A stretch of 64,000 nucleotides of DNA, taken from an uncultured Bacteroidota bacterium (GTDB lineage Bacteria > Bacteroidota > Bacteroidia > B-17B0 > Aurantibacillaceae). The DNA is taken from assembly GCA_937873155.1 (NCBI GenBank), contig CALMVZ010000010.1, positions 248,001 to 312,000 of the forward strand. The letters are read 5' to 3'. Shown here one piece after another: positions 1 to 7,119 of this stretch. Position numbers and translations under genes: made by a program. A model generated the notes under the pieces. It was not told the origin of the DNA. It was given only the letters and a program-made list of their open reading frames with translations, and did no database searches. Position 1 is the first letter of the stretch. Each line of letters opens with the position of its first letter.

Positions 1-127
1 CCTGGATCTCACCATCACTGAACTTGTAATGCTGAACTTTACCCAATGGCTGCCCATAAGCTTTAGCTATTTTTTCAGCCAAAACATTTGATGCACTTCC
101 ACTGAATAAACGTACTTGTGTTTCCAT
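1..127 (-). CDS. prs: Ribose-phosphate pyrophosphokinase, N-terminal fragment
   Basis: This is the first 42 codons of PRPP synthetase, cut by the window edge. The enzyme makes 5-phosphoribosyl 1-diphosphate from ribose 5-phosphate and ATP for nucleotide, His and Trp synthesis in the cytoplasm. The visible N-terminus carries the family pattern LFSGSAS..LAEKIA followed by PLGKVQ and FSDGEI, which is diagnostic for Prs. The ATG at 127 is the only sensible start and lies 18 bp downstream of a good Bacteroidota promoter. It is a core gene and marks the chromosome side of the left end of the accessory region. The rest of the protein cannot be seen. Confidence 0.93.
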   Translation of the reverse strand, partial: METQVRLFSGSASNVLAEKIAKAYGQPLGKVQHYKFSDGEIQ

Positions 128-144
128 AGTTTTTTACGGGGCAC

Positions 145-175
145 CAAAAGTAGTAAAAATTAAGCGGTAAACCAA
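145..175 (-). promoter_or_regulatory. Promoter of prs
   Basis: Read on the minus strand, TTG (175-173), a 20-bp spacer and TACTTTTG (152-145) match the Bacteroidota -33 / -7 pattern (TTG, 19-20 bp, TAnnTTTG). The prs ATG follows 17 bp after the -7 box. Assigned by eye from the published consensus. Confidence 0.65.
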
Positions 176-468
176 TTAAAAATGGCCTTTCTGTCGATAA
201 AAAAGCAGTATAAATCAACCTTTTATGACCTTATTAGAAATTTAGGCCAAAATTACGGTTAATTCTTTTTGAAATGTGGGCAAGAATCACATTTGTTCTT
301 TGGTTTGAAAGCCCCGCAACTGCTAAATAGTAAAATAGAGCCAAGGGATAGAATGAGGAGACGGGATCTGTAATTCACAATAGTACTTATTTGGCGGTAA
401 AACTATTATTAATAATCCTTGTTTGCAGAATTAGATACAAAAGTTTTTAACGGAAGATGTGTATTAAA

Positions 469-496
469 AGAAAAAGCAGGTTTCCCTGCTTTTTCT
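469..496. terminator. Perfect 12-bp hairpin, probable bidirectional terminator
   Basis: AGAAAAAGCAGG (469-480) pairs perfectly with CCTGCTTTTTCT (485-496) around a 4-nt loop. The A/T-rich arm ends give a U-run in both directions. On the minus strand it lies downstream of the Cys-rich protein gene. Confidence 0.7.
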
Positions 497-590
497 GTAC
501 CCCCTTCCAGACCAAATATGAACGAACTCCTTGAAGATACAAGGGATCTTGCTCGGATTTGGGACTTGTATGGTCACCTGATAAAAGAGG

Positions 591-620
591 CGTAGAATCG
601 GCTTGTTAGCCGTTTCTACG
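591..620 (-). terminator. Hairpin downstream of the Cys-rich protein gene
   Basis: CGTAGAATCGGC (591-602) pairs with GCCGTTTCTACG (609-620) with one mismatch and a 6-nt loop. On the minus strand it is followed by CCTCTTTTAT, giving a moderate U-run just after the stop of the gene at 640-1029. Confidence 0.6.
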
Positions 621-639
621 AAATTATAATTTCGGTGGC

Positions 640-1029
640 TTAATTTGTTCCTGCTTTCTTTTTCTTGCAACAAGAAGGCAAATCTTCATCCTTTGTTACT
701 GAAGCCGTACCAGTAGTTTTATTGGCGGTGGCATAAGGACAATCGGCTGTTCCTTTTTTAGGGCAATTTTTGATTAAAGGGCACTCAGGAGTACCTGCCA
801 ATGGGCAATTTGCCAATTCCTTTGATGCAGTTGTATTATCCGATTTAACGTAAGGGCAATCAGCCGTACCTTTTTTCGGACAGTCCTTAATTAAAGGACA
901 ATCAGCCGTTCCCTTTTTAGGACAATCAGCCATTTTCTTAGAGCAACAGTTTTGAGCATTTCCAAAGCCATAAACAAGCATTGCAATAAATAGAAACGCA
1001 ACTTTTAAAATTGATTGATTAGTTTTCAT
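640..1029 (-). CDS. Secreted Cys-rich repeat protein
   Basis: A 129-aa protein with an N-terminal signal peptide (residues 1-25, hydrophobic FLFIAMLVYGFGNA) followed by five or so repeats of the form CPKKGTADCP / CPLAGTPECP, and a basic Cys-rich end (SCCKKKK). About sixteen cysteines in 104 mature residues suggest metal or metalloid binding outside the cytoplasm. I know no named family for it. It is last in the minus-strand metal cluster, 80 bp after the thioredoxin-like gene, and is followed by two hairpins. Binding of soft metals is inferred from composition and neighbours only. Confidence 0.75.
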   Translation of the reverse strand: MKTNQSILKVAFLFIAMLVYGFGNAQNCCSKKMADCPKKGTADCPLIKDCPKKGTADCPYVKSDNTTASKELANCPLAGTPECPLIKNCPKKGTADCPYATANKTTGTASVTKDEDLPSCCKKKKAGTN

Positions 1030-1109
1030 GTTTTTTACTTTTGATTTTGTACTACTTTGTACGAAGCAGTTATGTTTAAAATAGCAATCCGTACCATTGC
1101 TCTAATTTA

Positions 1110-1379
1110 CTAATTTTTTAAGACTCCGGCTTTAACAAGTTCTTCCTTACTAATACCGTTGTTTTGGCAGCAACTTAACAGTTTTCCGTCAACTGCAATT
1201 GCCGGAATCGATTTTATTCCATACTCAACTGCTTTTGATAAACACTCCTTGCTTTCGCATTGTTCAACAAGATTATAAATGATGATCTCGCAGGAATCCG
1301 AAGCATTGTTTTTAATCAAATCAACTATTGGTATGCAAACCGAACAACCAGCAGTAAATATTTCAACCTTCTTTTTCAT
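1110..1379 (-). CDS. Thioredoxin-like (glutaredoxin-like) protein, 89 aa
   Basis: A small cytoplasmic thioredoxin-fold protein: beta strand KKVEIFTAG, then a CSVC redox pair at residues 12-15, the cis-Pro segment KSIPAIAVDG, and an extra vicinal Cys pair near the C-terminus (LSCCQNNG). A further CESKEC pair lies in the middle. Proteins of this shape occur in metal or metalloid resistance clusters and may pass metal or reducing equivalents; the substrate here is unknown. Its own promoter region carries a run of eight C that is shared with the csoR-like gene upstream, so it is probably controlled by that repressor. Confidence 0.8.
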   Translation of the reverse strand: MKKKVEIFTAGCSVCIPIVDLIKNNASDSCEIIIYNLVEQCESKECLSKAVEYGIKSIPAIAVDGKLLSCCQNNGISKEELVKAGVLKN

Positions 1380-1399
1380 TGTTTATATTTTAGTACAAC

Positions 1400-1434
1400 A
1401 CAAAGGTCTTACATGAAGGGGGGGGTCTGCCAAA
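1400..1434 (-). promoter_or_regulatory. Candidate promoter with C-tract operator for the thioredoxin-like gene
   Basis: On the minus strand TTTG (1434-1431) is followed by a C8 tract (1425-1418) and GACCTTTGT (1408-1400), a near match to the TAnnTTTGY -7 box. C/G tracts of this kind are the known operators of CsoR/RcnR-family repressors. The same TTTGG..CCCCCC layout precedes the csoR-like gene at 1825-1856. Confidence 0.5.
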
Positions 1435-1435
1435 T

Positions 1436-1804
1436 TTATTCCTCCTTTTTTTGATTTATTTTCATCCGCTCATTAATTCCATCAACTTCCTTAATCTTTA
1501 CCGCAAGTTCATCAAGGGTGAGGTCAGGAAATTTCTTTTTCAAAAACTCTATCTTTTCTGCTTCTTGGCAATTGCCAGGACAAGCGTTCATTACCTCAAC
1601 TAATTTTAAAGCCAAGCCTTTTCTAAATACTTCATCTAATAATAAAAAATGAGCTTTACTCAAGCCCTCTTCCGATGCTTTAAATTGAACAATGATTTTT
1701 TCGGGATCTTTGCCTTCTTTAATCATTTTTTCAATTCCATCTAATTGTCCTTTTACGTAATGTAAACGGTTAATAATATCTCCTGTAAGTTCACTTGGCA
1801 TCAT
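1436..1804 (-). CDS. CsoR/RcnR-family (DUF156) metal-sensing repressor
   Basis: A 122-aa all-alpha DNA-binding repressor. The family core is seen in INRLHYVKGQLDGIEKMI and the following helices. The start is put at 1804 (ATGATG, so 1801 is equally possible) because the longer frame to 1825 would overlap the promoter. By eye alignment the classical CsoR copper ligands (Cys-His-Cys) fall on Pro, Val and Gly; a separate NACPGNC pair near residue 80 could be the sensor site. Neighbours are thiol-rich metal proteins. The inducer (Hg, As, Cu, persulfide or another) cannot be told. Confidence 0.82.
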   Translation of the reverse strand: MMPSELTGDIINRLHYVKGQLDGIEKMIKEGKDPEKIIVQFKASEEGLSKAHFLLLDEVFRKGLALKLVEVMNACPGNCQEAEKIEFLKKKFPDLTLDELAVKIKEVDGINERMKINQKKEE

Positions 1805-1824
1805 AATACATCTGTTAAAAAGCA

Positions 1825-1856
1825 ATTATATATTTCAATGGGGGGTGTTCACCAAA
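1825..1856 (-). promoter_or_regulatory. Candidate promoter and C-tract operator of the csoR-like gene
   Basis: Minus strand: TTTG (1856-1853), then a 20-bp spacer that contains C6 (1845-1840), then TATATAAT (1832-1825). The C tract sits inside the promoter spacer, as at 1400-1434, which is the position expected for repression by a CsoR-type tetramer. Autoregulation is inferred. Confidence 0.5.
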
Positions 1857-1921
1857 TAAATTTCAAATTTTATTGAAATTAACATCGCTTTTCCTATCCC
1901 ACAGTCACTTTTGTCATTTTT

Positions 1922-2143
1922 TTATTTGCAACAATTACCTTTACCGTCTTCTTGAATAGGAGGACATGGCACAGAACCATAGGAGCAGTAAACGCAGCAA
2001 TCTCCCTCCTTAGCCTTTAGTAGTTTTTTGCAATTCTCACATTCATAGAAAAATTGACACGCATCGGTGGGCATTGTTTCTTCTTTCTTATGCCCACACT
2101 CCGGACAAGTAATAACTGATTTTAATTCTATCGTTTTCGCCAT
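1922..2143 (-). CDS. GDCCVxC-domain zinc-ribbon-like protein, 73 aa
   Basis: A small Cys-rich protein with an N-terminal CPECGHKK and CENCKK zinc-ribbon-like half (residues 13-43), then the signature GDCCVYCSYG and PCPPIQ, and a CC near the end. This is the GDCCVxC (seleno)protein family, often found beside mercury and other metal-resistance genes; the biochemical role is not established. It starts 3 bp after the lipoprotein gene and is the last gene of the arsR-merTP operon. Confidence 0.85.
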   Translation of the reverse strand: MAKTIELKSVITCPECGHKKEETMPTDACQFFYECENCKKLLKAKEGDCCVYCSYGSVPCPPIQEDGKGNCCK

Positions 2144-2145
2144 AA

Positions 2146-2919
2146 TTATTTCTTTTCAGAGCAATCTTTCTTGTCCTTATCACAACAAGATTTTTTGCCC
2201 TCTTTTTCACATTTTTCTTTTTTCAATGTTTGATATTCTGCAAAAAAACCTGCTACGCTATCCGCCCGTTCTTTTCCTATATGATTAACATAAATTTGAT
2301 ACCCATCTTTTCTCCACTTTTCATTGGTTTCTTCTGATTTTAATTCATCACAGGTTCTTACAATAACTAATTCTTTTTTGAAATATGCCTCTAAATCACT
2401 TTTAATTGCATCCTTTTCAGTTTGGTTAATAAGACCTTTGTCCTGTGCAAATTTAGTAAGGTCTTCAGCAATCACACCTGCCTCTTCAAGACTTAGATTA
2501 TCTACATCCATTCCTTTATACCACTTATCCTGTTTCATGCTTGTCATGTATTCAGCGATATGTTTTTCGTCTGAGATCAGTTTAGCATCAATTGCATTTT
2601 TTTTGAAAAGAGGTTGAATTAAATTTTCTCTTACACTACCATCTGTTGCAGAGGCATCCCAAACAATTGCAATTATTGTTCCCGGTCTGTTTGACCATGA
2701 TTCTTTTATCTGCTTTTCCTTTTCGGTTTCCATGAATAAAGGTTTGATACGGCTGCCGCAACCAATCTCAGGGGCAGCTCCACACACTAATGGAACTTCG
2801 TAAAAGCTGATGATATTTCCTTCGGCTGTAGTTGTGTTTTTAGTTCCGCATCCAGAAAGCGCTATTGTTGCGACACTCACAGCAATAATAATTAGAAAGT
2901 TTAGAATTGTTTTTTTCAT
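2146..2919 (-). CDS. Lipoprotein of the mer-like operon with Cys-rich tail
   Basis: A 257-aa protein with a lipoprotein signal (IIIAVSVATIALSGC, Cys24) and a mature part I do not recognise as a named family. Visible features: VPLVCGAAPEIGCGSR near residues 43-58, a helical acidic middle, and a metal-binding-like end with SCC and KDC among lysines. It lies between merTP (3 bp) and the GDCCVxC gene (2 bp), so it is made with a mercuric transporter and is probably a cell-envelope metal-binding protein. That function is inferred from context. Confidence 0.75.
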   Translation of the reverse strand: MKKTILNFLIIIAVSVATIALSGCGTKNTTTAEGNIISFYEVPLVCGAAPEIGCGSRIKPLFMETEKEKQIKESWSNRPGTIIAIVWDASATDGSVRENLIQPLFKKNAIDAKLISDEKHIAEYMTSMKQDKWYKGMDVDNLSLEEAGVIAEDLTKFAQDKGLINQTEKDAIKSDLEAYFKKELVIVRTCDELKSEETNEKWRKDGYQIYVNHIGKERADSVAGFFAEYQTLKKEKCEKEGKKSCCDKDKKDCSEKK

Positions 2920-2922
2920 GGT

Positions 2923-3522
2923 TTATGGTTTTACTTTATATCCTGTTTCTCTTTCTGTTGCTGAAACAAGTTGCTCTATTGTAACTTTTGTTTTATCGTA
3001 TTTTACCTCCGCTAATCCTTTCTCGTAATCTGATGTAGCATCAATAACGCCTTCCTGTTTTAACAAAGCATTATTTACATGCTCTTCACAAGCTTTACAA
3101 TTCATTCCCTCTATATGAATAGTTGATTCCTGAAGATTGGTTTTATCTACTATAATATTCTTCTTTTCAGATTTTGAAAGGAAAGCACTGGAATAATAGG
3201 GGAAGGACATCAGTAGTGCGGAAACAATTGTAATTACCCATAAGAAATTTTTGGAAACCATAAAGCCTTTCTTCTCTTCAGCAGCACATCCACAATCATC
3301 TGCCCTCTTTGGTTTATATGCCTGATAAAAAGCAAACCCTAAAATTAAAACTGTAGCGATGATTAAATATGGTCGCAAAGGTTCTACCCAGCGTAATGAA
3401 CTTGCTAATCCACCAATTGCACCAAAAATGCTAAGTATTGGCAGGATGCAACAAAGCGATGAAGTGATGGCAAGCAGAATGCCTGTACCCATTAAAGCCT
3501 TATTTGATTTCGGATCACTCAT
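2923..3522 (-). CDS. merTP: Mercuric transport protein MerTP (MerT fused to an HMA domain)
   Basis: A 199-aa inner-membrane protein. Residues 8-60 form two membrane helices with the MerT vicinal cysteines (SSLCCILP), followed by DDCGC, a third helix (NFLWVITIVSALLMSFPYY), and a C-terminal heavy-metal-associated domain with GMNCKAC at about 138-144. It would carry Hg(II) from the periplasmic HMA thiols through the membrane to the cytoplasm. It overlaps the arsR stop by ATGA (3519-3522). No merA is seen in the window, so reduction of the imported ion would need a gene elsewhere, or the ion is not mercury. Confidence 0.88.
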   Translation of the reverse strand: MSDPKSNKALMGTGILLAITSSLCCILPILSIFGAIGGLASSLRWVEPLRPYLIIATVLILGFAFYQAYKPKRADDCGCAAEEKKGFMVSKNFLWVITIVSALLMSFPYYSSAFLSKSEKKNIIVDKTNLQESTIHIEGMNCKACEEHVNNALLKQEGVIDATSDYEKGLAEVKYDKTKVTIEQLVSATERETGYKVKP

Positions 3523-3896
3523 GCTTTTTCAGAACTAAGATTCATCTGATTAATATATTTAAAGAACGGTCGTAGTATTTTGATGTGTTCCGCTTTCAAA
3601 GAATAATAAATGGTCTGCCCAACTTTACGAGTCTCAACAACATTCCCATCTTTTAATTTTCGTAGGTGTTGTGAAACAGCAGGTATACTCATTCCGAGAA
3701 TATCACTCATATCACACGGGCAAAGTTCCTTCTCCTCATCCATTAAATAGAGAATTTTCAAACGAACATCGTTTCCGGCAAGAGCAAGAACTCCTGATAG
3801 CTGCTCAAATGACCTTTCATTTGCTTTGATCTTAGCTTTACATTCTTTGATCTGAATTGGATCAGCTAAAACTCTGATACACGTATTGTTTTCCAT
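3519..3896 (-). CDS. ArsR/SmtB-family metalloregulator
   Basis: A 125-aa winged-helix repressor: HTH with MSIPAVSQHLRKLK and wing NVVETRKVGQTIYYSL. The CPC of the ELCPCDMSDIL segment matches the alpha-3 metal/metalloid site of ArsR/CadC relatives, with extra N-terminal Cys6 and Cys19. It is first in the operon, directly behind a promoter whose -33 box is framed by an inverted repeat, so it should autorepress until metal binds. It takes the place of MerR, as reported for MerTP operons in Bacteroidota. Confidence 0.88.
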   Translation of the reverse strand: MENNTCIRVLADPIQIKECKAKIKANERSFEQLSGVLALAGNDVRLKILYLMDEEKELCPCDMSDILGMSIPAVSQHLRKLKDGNVVETRKVGQTIYYSLKAEHIKILRPFFKYINQMNLSSEKA

Positions 3897-3917
3897 AGTT
3901 ATTATATCAAGTATGGA

Positions 3918-3960
3918 ACAAATGTACAGTTGTTTTCTTATTTAAGCAAATACTTAAATA
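3918..3960 (-). promoter_or_regulatory. Promoter and ArsR operator of the mer-like operon
   Basis: Minus strand: TATTTAAG (3960-3953), TATTTG, CTTAAATA (3946-3939) is a perfect 8-6-8 inverted repeat. Its central TTTG (3950-3947) is the -33 box, separated by 20 bp from a perfect -7 box TACATTTGT (3926-3918). A repressor dimer bound there would cover the -33 element. Confidence 0.75.
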
Positions 3961-4084
3961 CAAAAAATCATAATTAATTGATTAAAATCGATGAATTCAT
4001 TTCGCCTTATCAGCAAGAAAATTTACAAAGGGATGGGTGTATTTACTCGGATGATGAAACTTCTCAAGTTAGAGATTTGTAGTA

Positions 4085-4318
4085 CTACCTATAGATGTGT
4101 ATTTCTCCACCTTCGTTTTCTACATTGCCGGAGATTTCTCCGTAAATATATACTGTCGCACCTTTTTTTATAACAACATCAGTTACGCTACCATATAATC
4201 TTACCGTAACATCTTCAGCAACTACAACTTTTTCTGCTTTAATATTATTGTATTGACTGTTTTCTTTTATGATAACATGCCCGGAAACGGTGTCTTGTAT
4301 AAGTTTTAAATCACCCAT
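4085..4318 (-). CDS. Small beta-rich protein with bactofilin-like repeats, 77 aa
   Basis: A short cytoplasmic protein without signal or membrane segment. Residues 25-77 show a six-residue-like alternation (VVVAEDVTVRLYG, VTDVVIKKGATVYIYG, ISGNVENEGGEIHIY) typical of bactofilin or polymer-forming beta-helix proteins, but it is much shorter than a bactofilin. Function unknown. It stands alone between the metal cluster and the virus-like block; a C13 tract lies about 90 bp upstream. Confidence 0.6.
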   Translation of the reverse strand: MGDLKLIQDTVSGHVIIKENSQYNNIKAEKVVVAEDVTVRLYGSVTDVVIKKGATVYIYGEISGNVENEGGEIHIYR

Positions 4319-4753
4319 TTCTCAATGAAGTTTTTAGGTTGGAAATAATTAAAAACGAATGGAAGTGATCCTGAATACCAGAAAAGAGTTTATAAGACGG
4401 GAGTACCCCCCCCCCCCCACACACAAGTAGGCGGAGTGTTTGGCGATAATTCTATGTGGTGTTCTGATATCATATAATGCAAACTGTTACAAAAATAAAA
4501 CATTTATTAAATACATTTACGTCCCTGAGTAAAAAAATCCACAGAGTGGGCATCTAAATCTCTCGACCAACTCTATGCCCCCCTGTAAACAGTTATACTA
4601 ACTGTATTTCTTCTCGTATGCCGAAAAAATCATGCCAATTACAAAAGTATAAATTGAAAGAAAGTGGCCTTTGAAAATTCGTTATAAAAGGTAATTCTAT
4701 CGCTAAAAACGGGAAATTATGGTTTGGGATGCACAGTGTTGGCTAATAAAAAA
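4319..4753. other. Gene-free region between metal cluster and virus-like block
   Basis: No gene is visible. It contains a run of 13 C (4406-4418), a partial hairpin pairing GGGCAT near 4547 with ATGCCC near 4575, and a perfect inverted repeat ACAGTTA-TAC-TAACTGT (4589-4605). These could be regulatory or mark an element boundary; nothing more can be supported. Confidence 0.45.
4406..4418. repeat. C13 homopolymer tract
   Basis: Thirteen consecutive C, preceded by GGGAGTA and followed by ACACACAAGTA. Such tracts vary in length by slippage and are also error-prone in assembly. It could be an operator-like C tract as at 1418 and 1840, but it is much longer. Confidence 0.8.
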
Positions 4754-4788
4754 TAAGGAAAATTCCCGTTTTTCAGGGAATTTCCTTA
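4754..4788 (-). terminator. Terminator at the end of the virus-like operon
   Basis: TAAGGAAAATTCCC (4754-4767) pairs with GGGAATTTCCTTA (4776-4788) with one bulge. On the minus strand it is followed by TTTTTTATT. It sits 48 bp after the stop of the ATPase gene and closes the 17-kb minus-strand block. Confidence 0.85.
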
Positions 4789-4835
4789 CTAAGTATCTTC
4801 AATATGTCAATGAACAATAATGTTAAAGCGAAGCT

Positions 4836-7115
4836 TCAACCTTCAATTCGATGAATTTTTTTCGCTTCATCAAAACCCACCCATTTGCCTTTGCTATCCT
4901 GACCTCGATTCGCCAGTTCCCTGCGAACTAAATAAATGAGATCAAAGTCTCCGTTGATTGCTTCAGCAAGAAGTTTACTGCTTGTAAGACTGAAAATAAA
5001 AGAAGGGTTGTCGTCATCTTTTCTATTCGCATACAATCGTGGATCAAATTTTTCTCTTGATTTCTCTTCGGACTTTCCAGACTTCTCATCCCAAATTTTT
5101 ATTGCGTTATGCATCTGCGTTAAAAACGCAGTAAGGTTGGTGTGAATTTCATTTACGACTTCATCAAAATTAACGCTTCGCTCTTGAGCGATATCCAAAA
5201 TTTCAATATAGTCGCCATCAGTTAACTCGCGATCCCATTCACGTTCAATAACACCCTTCAATGCACGAACTGTCATATTAAATACGATAGTCGGCTTTTT
5301 CTTTTTCCCTTCAGCAACTTTAGGAGAGGATTTGCCTTGTGCGGCTTTCAGTTTTTCTTCTCCCGTTTTGGTTAATTCACCGCCCATCTTTTTCCAAATA
5401 TCACCGGGAATTTCTTCACGAATTACGGTATCGCAATCCATCGCATGATTCATTGCTTCTTTATACTTTCTTTGATCCACATACTTTTTAATAATTTTTA
5501 AATTACTCCAGTCGGCTTTATCCAACCATTCAGGTTCAGTCCAGTCCTTCGCTTTAGCAGGTTTCTTTTTCACGTTTGATTTTTTTGCAGACTTTGAAGA
5601 ACTATTCTTTTTTGTACCGCTGACACCCTCATGCCAGTCATAATACAAATCGCTGTCCTTATTTGCCACCTTTCTGAGTTCATTCTCTAATCCTGATATT
5701 CTCAAATCGTAATACGACAAACCCTCTGACTCTTCATCCGCTTCATCATCGTTAGACAAAAAATAAACATTCTCAACTTTTACTTTTGCTTCTGCCTTTT
5801 TAATTTCTGCTTCGACAAGTTTTTTCACCCACTTTTCTGCCTCAGATTTATTGGCTCTGATTGCCTCCTGAACTGACTCGCCTCTTTGAATAAGAAAATC
5901 AAATTCTTCCAATGCTACACTAAAGGTTGGTTTAATAAGCATCGTTTGTGCAATACCCGATAAACTTGCTTGTTCATCCTCAAAGATATTCATCTCGCCA
6001 CCGGCATTGAATCTGCCGAACTGTGTTGCCTTTCCTTTTTCAGGAATCTCAATAACAACATCCACATCGTGCTGATAAGAGTTCGTTCCTTTGAAATTTC
6101 CATCTTTAGTTGTTTGAAAAATAAAGATGAAAGACTTCCCCGGATTTTTTCTTTTAAGATTGTCTAAGTCTTTAGGATTTAATCCAAGTTTATTTACGCT
6201 GTCTAAAATGATGAATTGGTATTTGCTTAAATTTTCAGGCAAATAATCACTCACAAAAAGATTTTCGTGTTTCACATCTTTGTCATTGAGTTTCATTTGC
6301 AGAGTCGCATCTAACTTCTCTTCATTGGCAACGTAAAGAACCGTCCCGTGATTACGAGCCAAGTATCCTGCGAAGTCAACGCATAAATAAGACTTACCCA
6401 TTTTCGGTTTTCCGAAGACCATAGCTGTGAACCCTGGACTCGGATCTCCAATCAGGTCTAACCATTTTCCTGTGAAGCCAATCGAATTAAAATGAAGATT
6501 AGCAAACTCAATACTGCTCATCAAATTTTGCTTCGGTTTTGTTTCCGTTTCTCCAACACCATTCAACCCTTTCTTTTTCGGCTTCGCTTTCAGTTTATTT
6601 AAAGCTGATTGCAACTGCTTCTTTGTTGCAGGAGATAGTTCAACCTTAATGCTTTTGCCCATTGAGTTTACCAACGACAAAAGTTTATTCTGAATCAGCA
6701 GAACCTCCTTTGACAAAGCATCCGCTTTAACGACTTCTTTTTCCTTAATAGCTTCTTGCACATCATTTAGAAATCCCTCAATTTCTTTTTTCTGATGTGT
6801 TTTGCCACTAAGCAATAAAAATCGTTTAACGAATTTCATCGCCAAGGTTGATTCCGACTTTATTGTTTCCTTATTCTCCATAGGCAATTCACTCGTTCCT
6901 GAAAGTCCGTCTTTTTCATCAATGAATTCAAATAGCTTTTCAAAAGCTAAATCAAATACACGTTTTACATCGGCATCGTTGTCGTAAATACTCCAGTCCT
7001 TTCCTTCATCCGTTTTAGTCATTATTACCAAGTGAGATTTTTTCAGCACTTCCGGTAAATTTTCAAAACCAACATCCTTAATGGCTTTAAAATAATTCTT
7101 GGTTGTAATCTTCAT
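4836..7115 (-). CDS. Large RadA/RecA-like ATPase of the element
   Basis: A 759-aa protein with a RecA-fold ATPase in residues about 205-385: Walker A FGKPKMGKS, ANEEK acidic position, Walker B FIILDSVN, then FQTTKDGN and an FGR..GGEMNIFE segment that parallel the RadA/Sms core. The N-terminal 200 residues are helical. The C-terminal half is charged with Lys-rich linkers and a segment MDCDTVIREEIPGDIWKKMGG that I cannot place. It could act in element DNA replication, recombination or genome packaging; no separate packaging ATPase or terminase exists in the block, so it is the best candidate motor. It is the last gene before the terminator, 4 bp after the dam-like gene. Confidence 0.75.
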   Translation of the reverse strand: MKITTKNYFKAIKDVGFENLPEVLKKSHLVIMTKTDEGKDWSIYDNDADVKRVFDLAFEKLFEFIDEKDGLSGTSELPMENKETIKSESTLAMKFVKRFLLLSGKTHQKKEIEGFLNDVQEAIKEKEVVKADALSKEVLLIQNKLLSLVNSMGKSIKVELSPATKKQLQSALNKLKAKPKKKGLNGVGETETKPKQNLMSSIEFANLHFNSIGFTGKWLDLIGDPSPGFTAMVFGKPKMGKSYLCVDFAGYLARNHGTVLYVANEEKLDATLQMKLNDKDVKHENLFVSDYLPENLSKYQFIILDSVNKLGLNPKDLDNLKRKNPGKSFIFIFQTTKDGNFKGTNSYQHDVDVVIEIPEKGKATQFGRFNAGGEMNIFEDEQASLSGIAQTMLIKPTFSVALEEFDFLIQRGESVQEAIRANKSEAEKWVKKLVEAEIKKAEAKVKVENVYFLSNDDEADEESEGLSYYDLRISGLENELRKVANKDSDLYYDWHEGVSGTKKNSSSKSAKKSNVKKKPAKAKDWTEPEWLDKADWSNLKIIKKYVDQRKYKEAMNHAMDCDTVIREEIPGDIWKKMGGELTKTGEEKLKAAQGKSSPKVAEGKKKKPTIVFNMTVRALKGVIEREWDRELTDGDYIEILDIAQERSVNFDEVVNEIHTNLTAFLTQMHNAIKIWDEKSGKSEEKSREKFDPRLYANRKDDDNPSFIFSLTSSKLLAEAINGDFDLIYLVRRELANRGQDSKGKWVGFDEAKKIHRIEG

Positions 7116-7119
7116 TCTT

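Larger units (their letters stand above)
176..639. other. Gene-free junction region between prs and the metal cluster
   Basis: I find no convincing gene here. The stretch holds two strong hairpins (469-496 and 591-620). A plus-strand frame without an ATG runs from about 414 to 596 and ends in residues reading ..EDTRDLARIWDLYGHLIKEA; it could be the tail of a decayed gene but I do not recognise it. The left boundary of the accessory region should lie here. No copy of the tRNA-Leu 3' end was found that would serve as a direct repeat. Confidence 0.5.

Noticed and set aside
128-640. Second copy of the tRNA-Leu 3' end as attL
   Set aside because: I looked for the T-arm and anticodon segments by eye and found none, so a tRNA-type direct repeat is not supported.
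464-673. Minus-strand 69-codon frame
   Set aside because: It contains both strong hairpins and overlaps the true Cys-rich gene; no protein-like features.
1260-1454. Plus-strand frame over the thioredoxin-like gene
   Set aside because: Shadow of the real gene and its promoter C tract.
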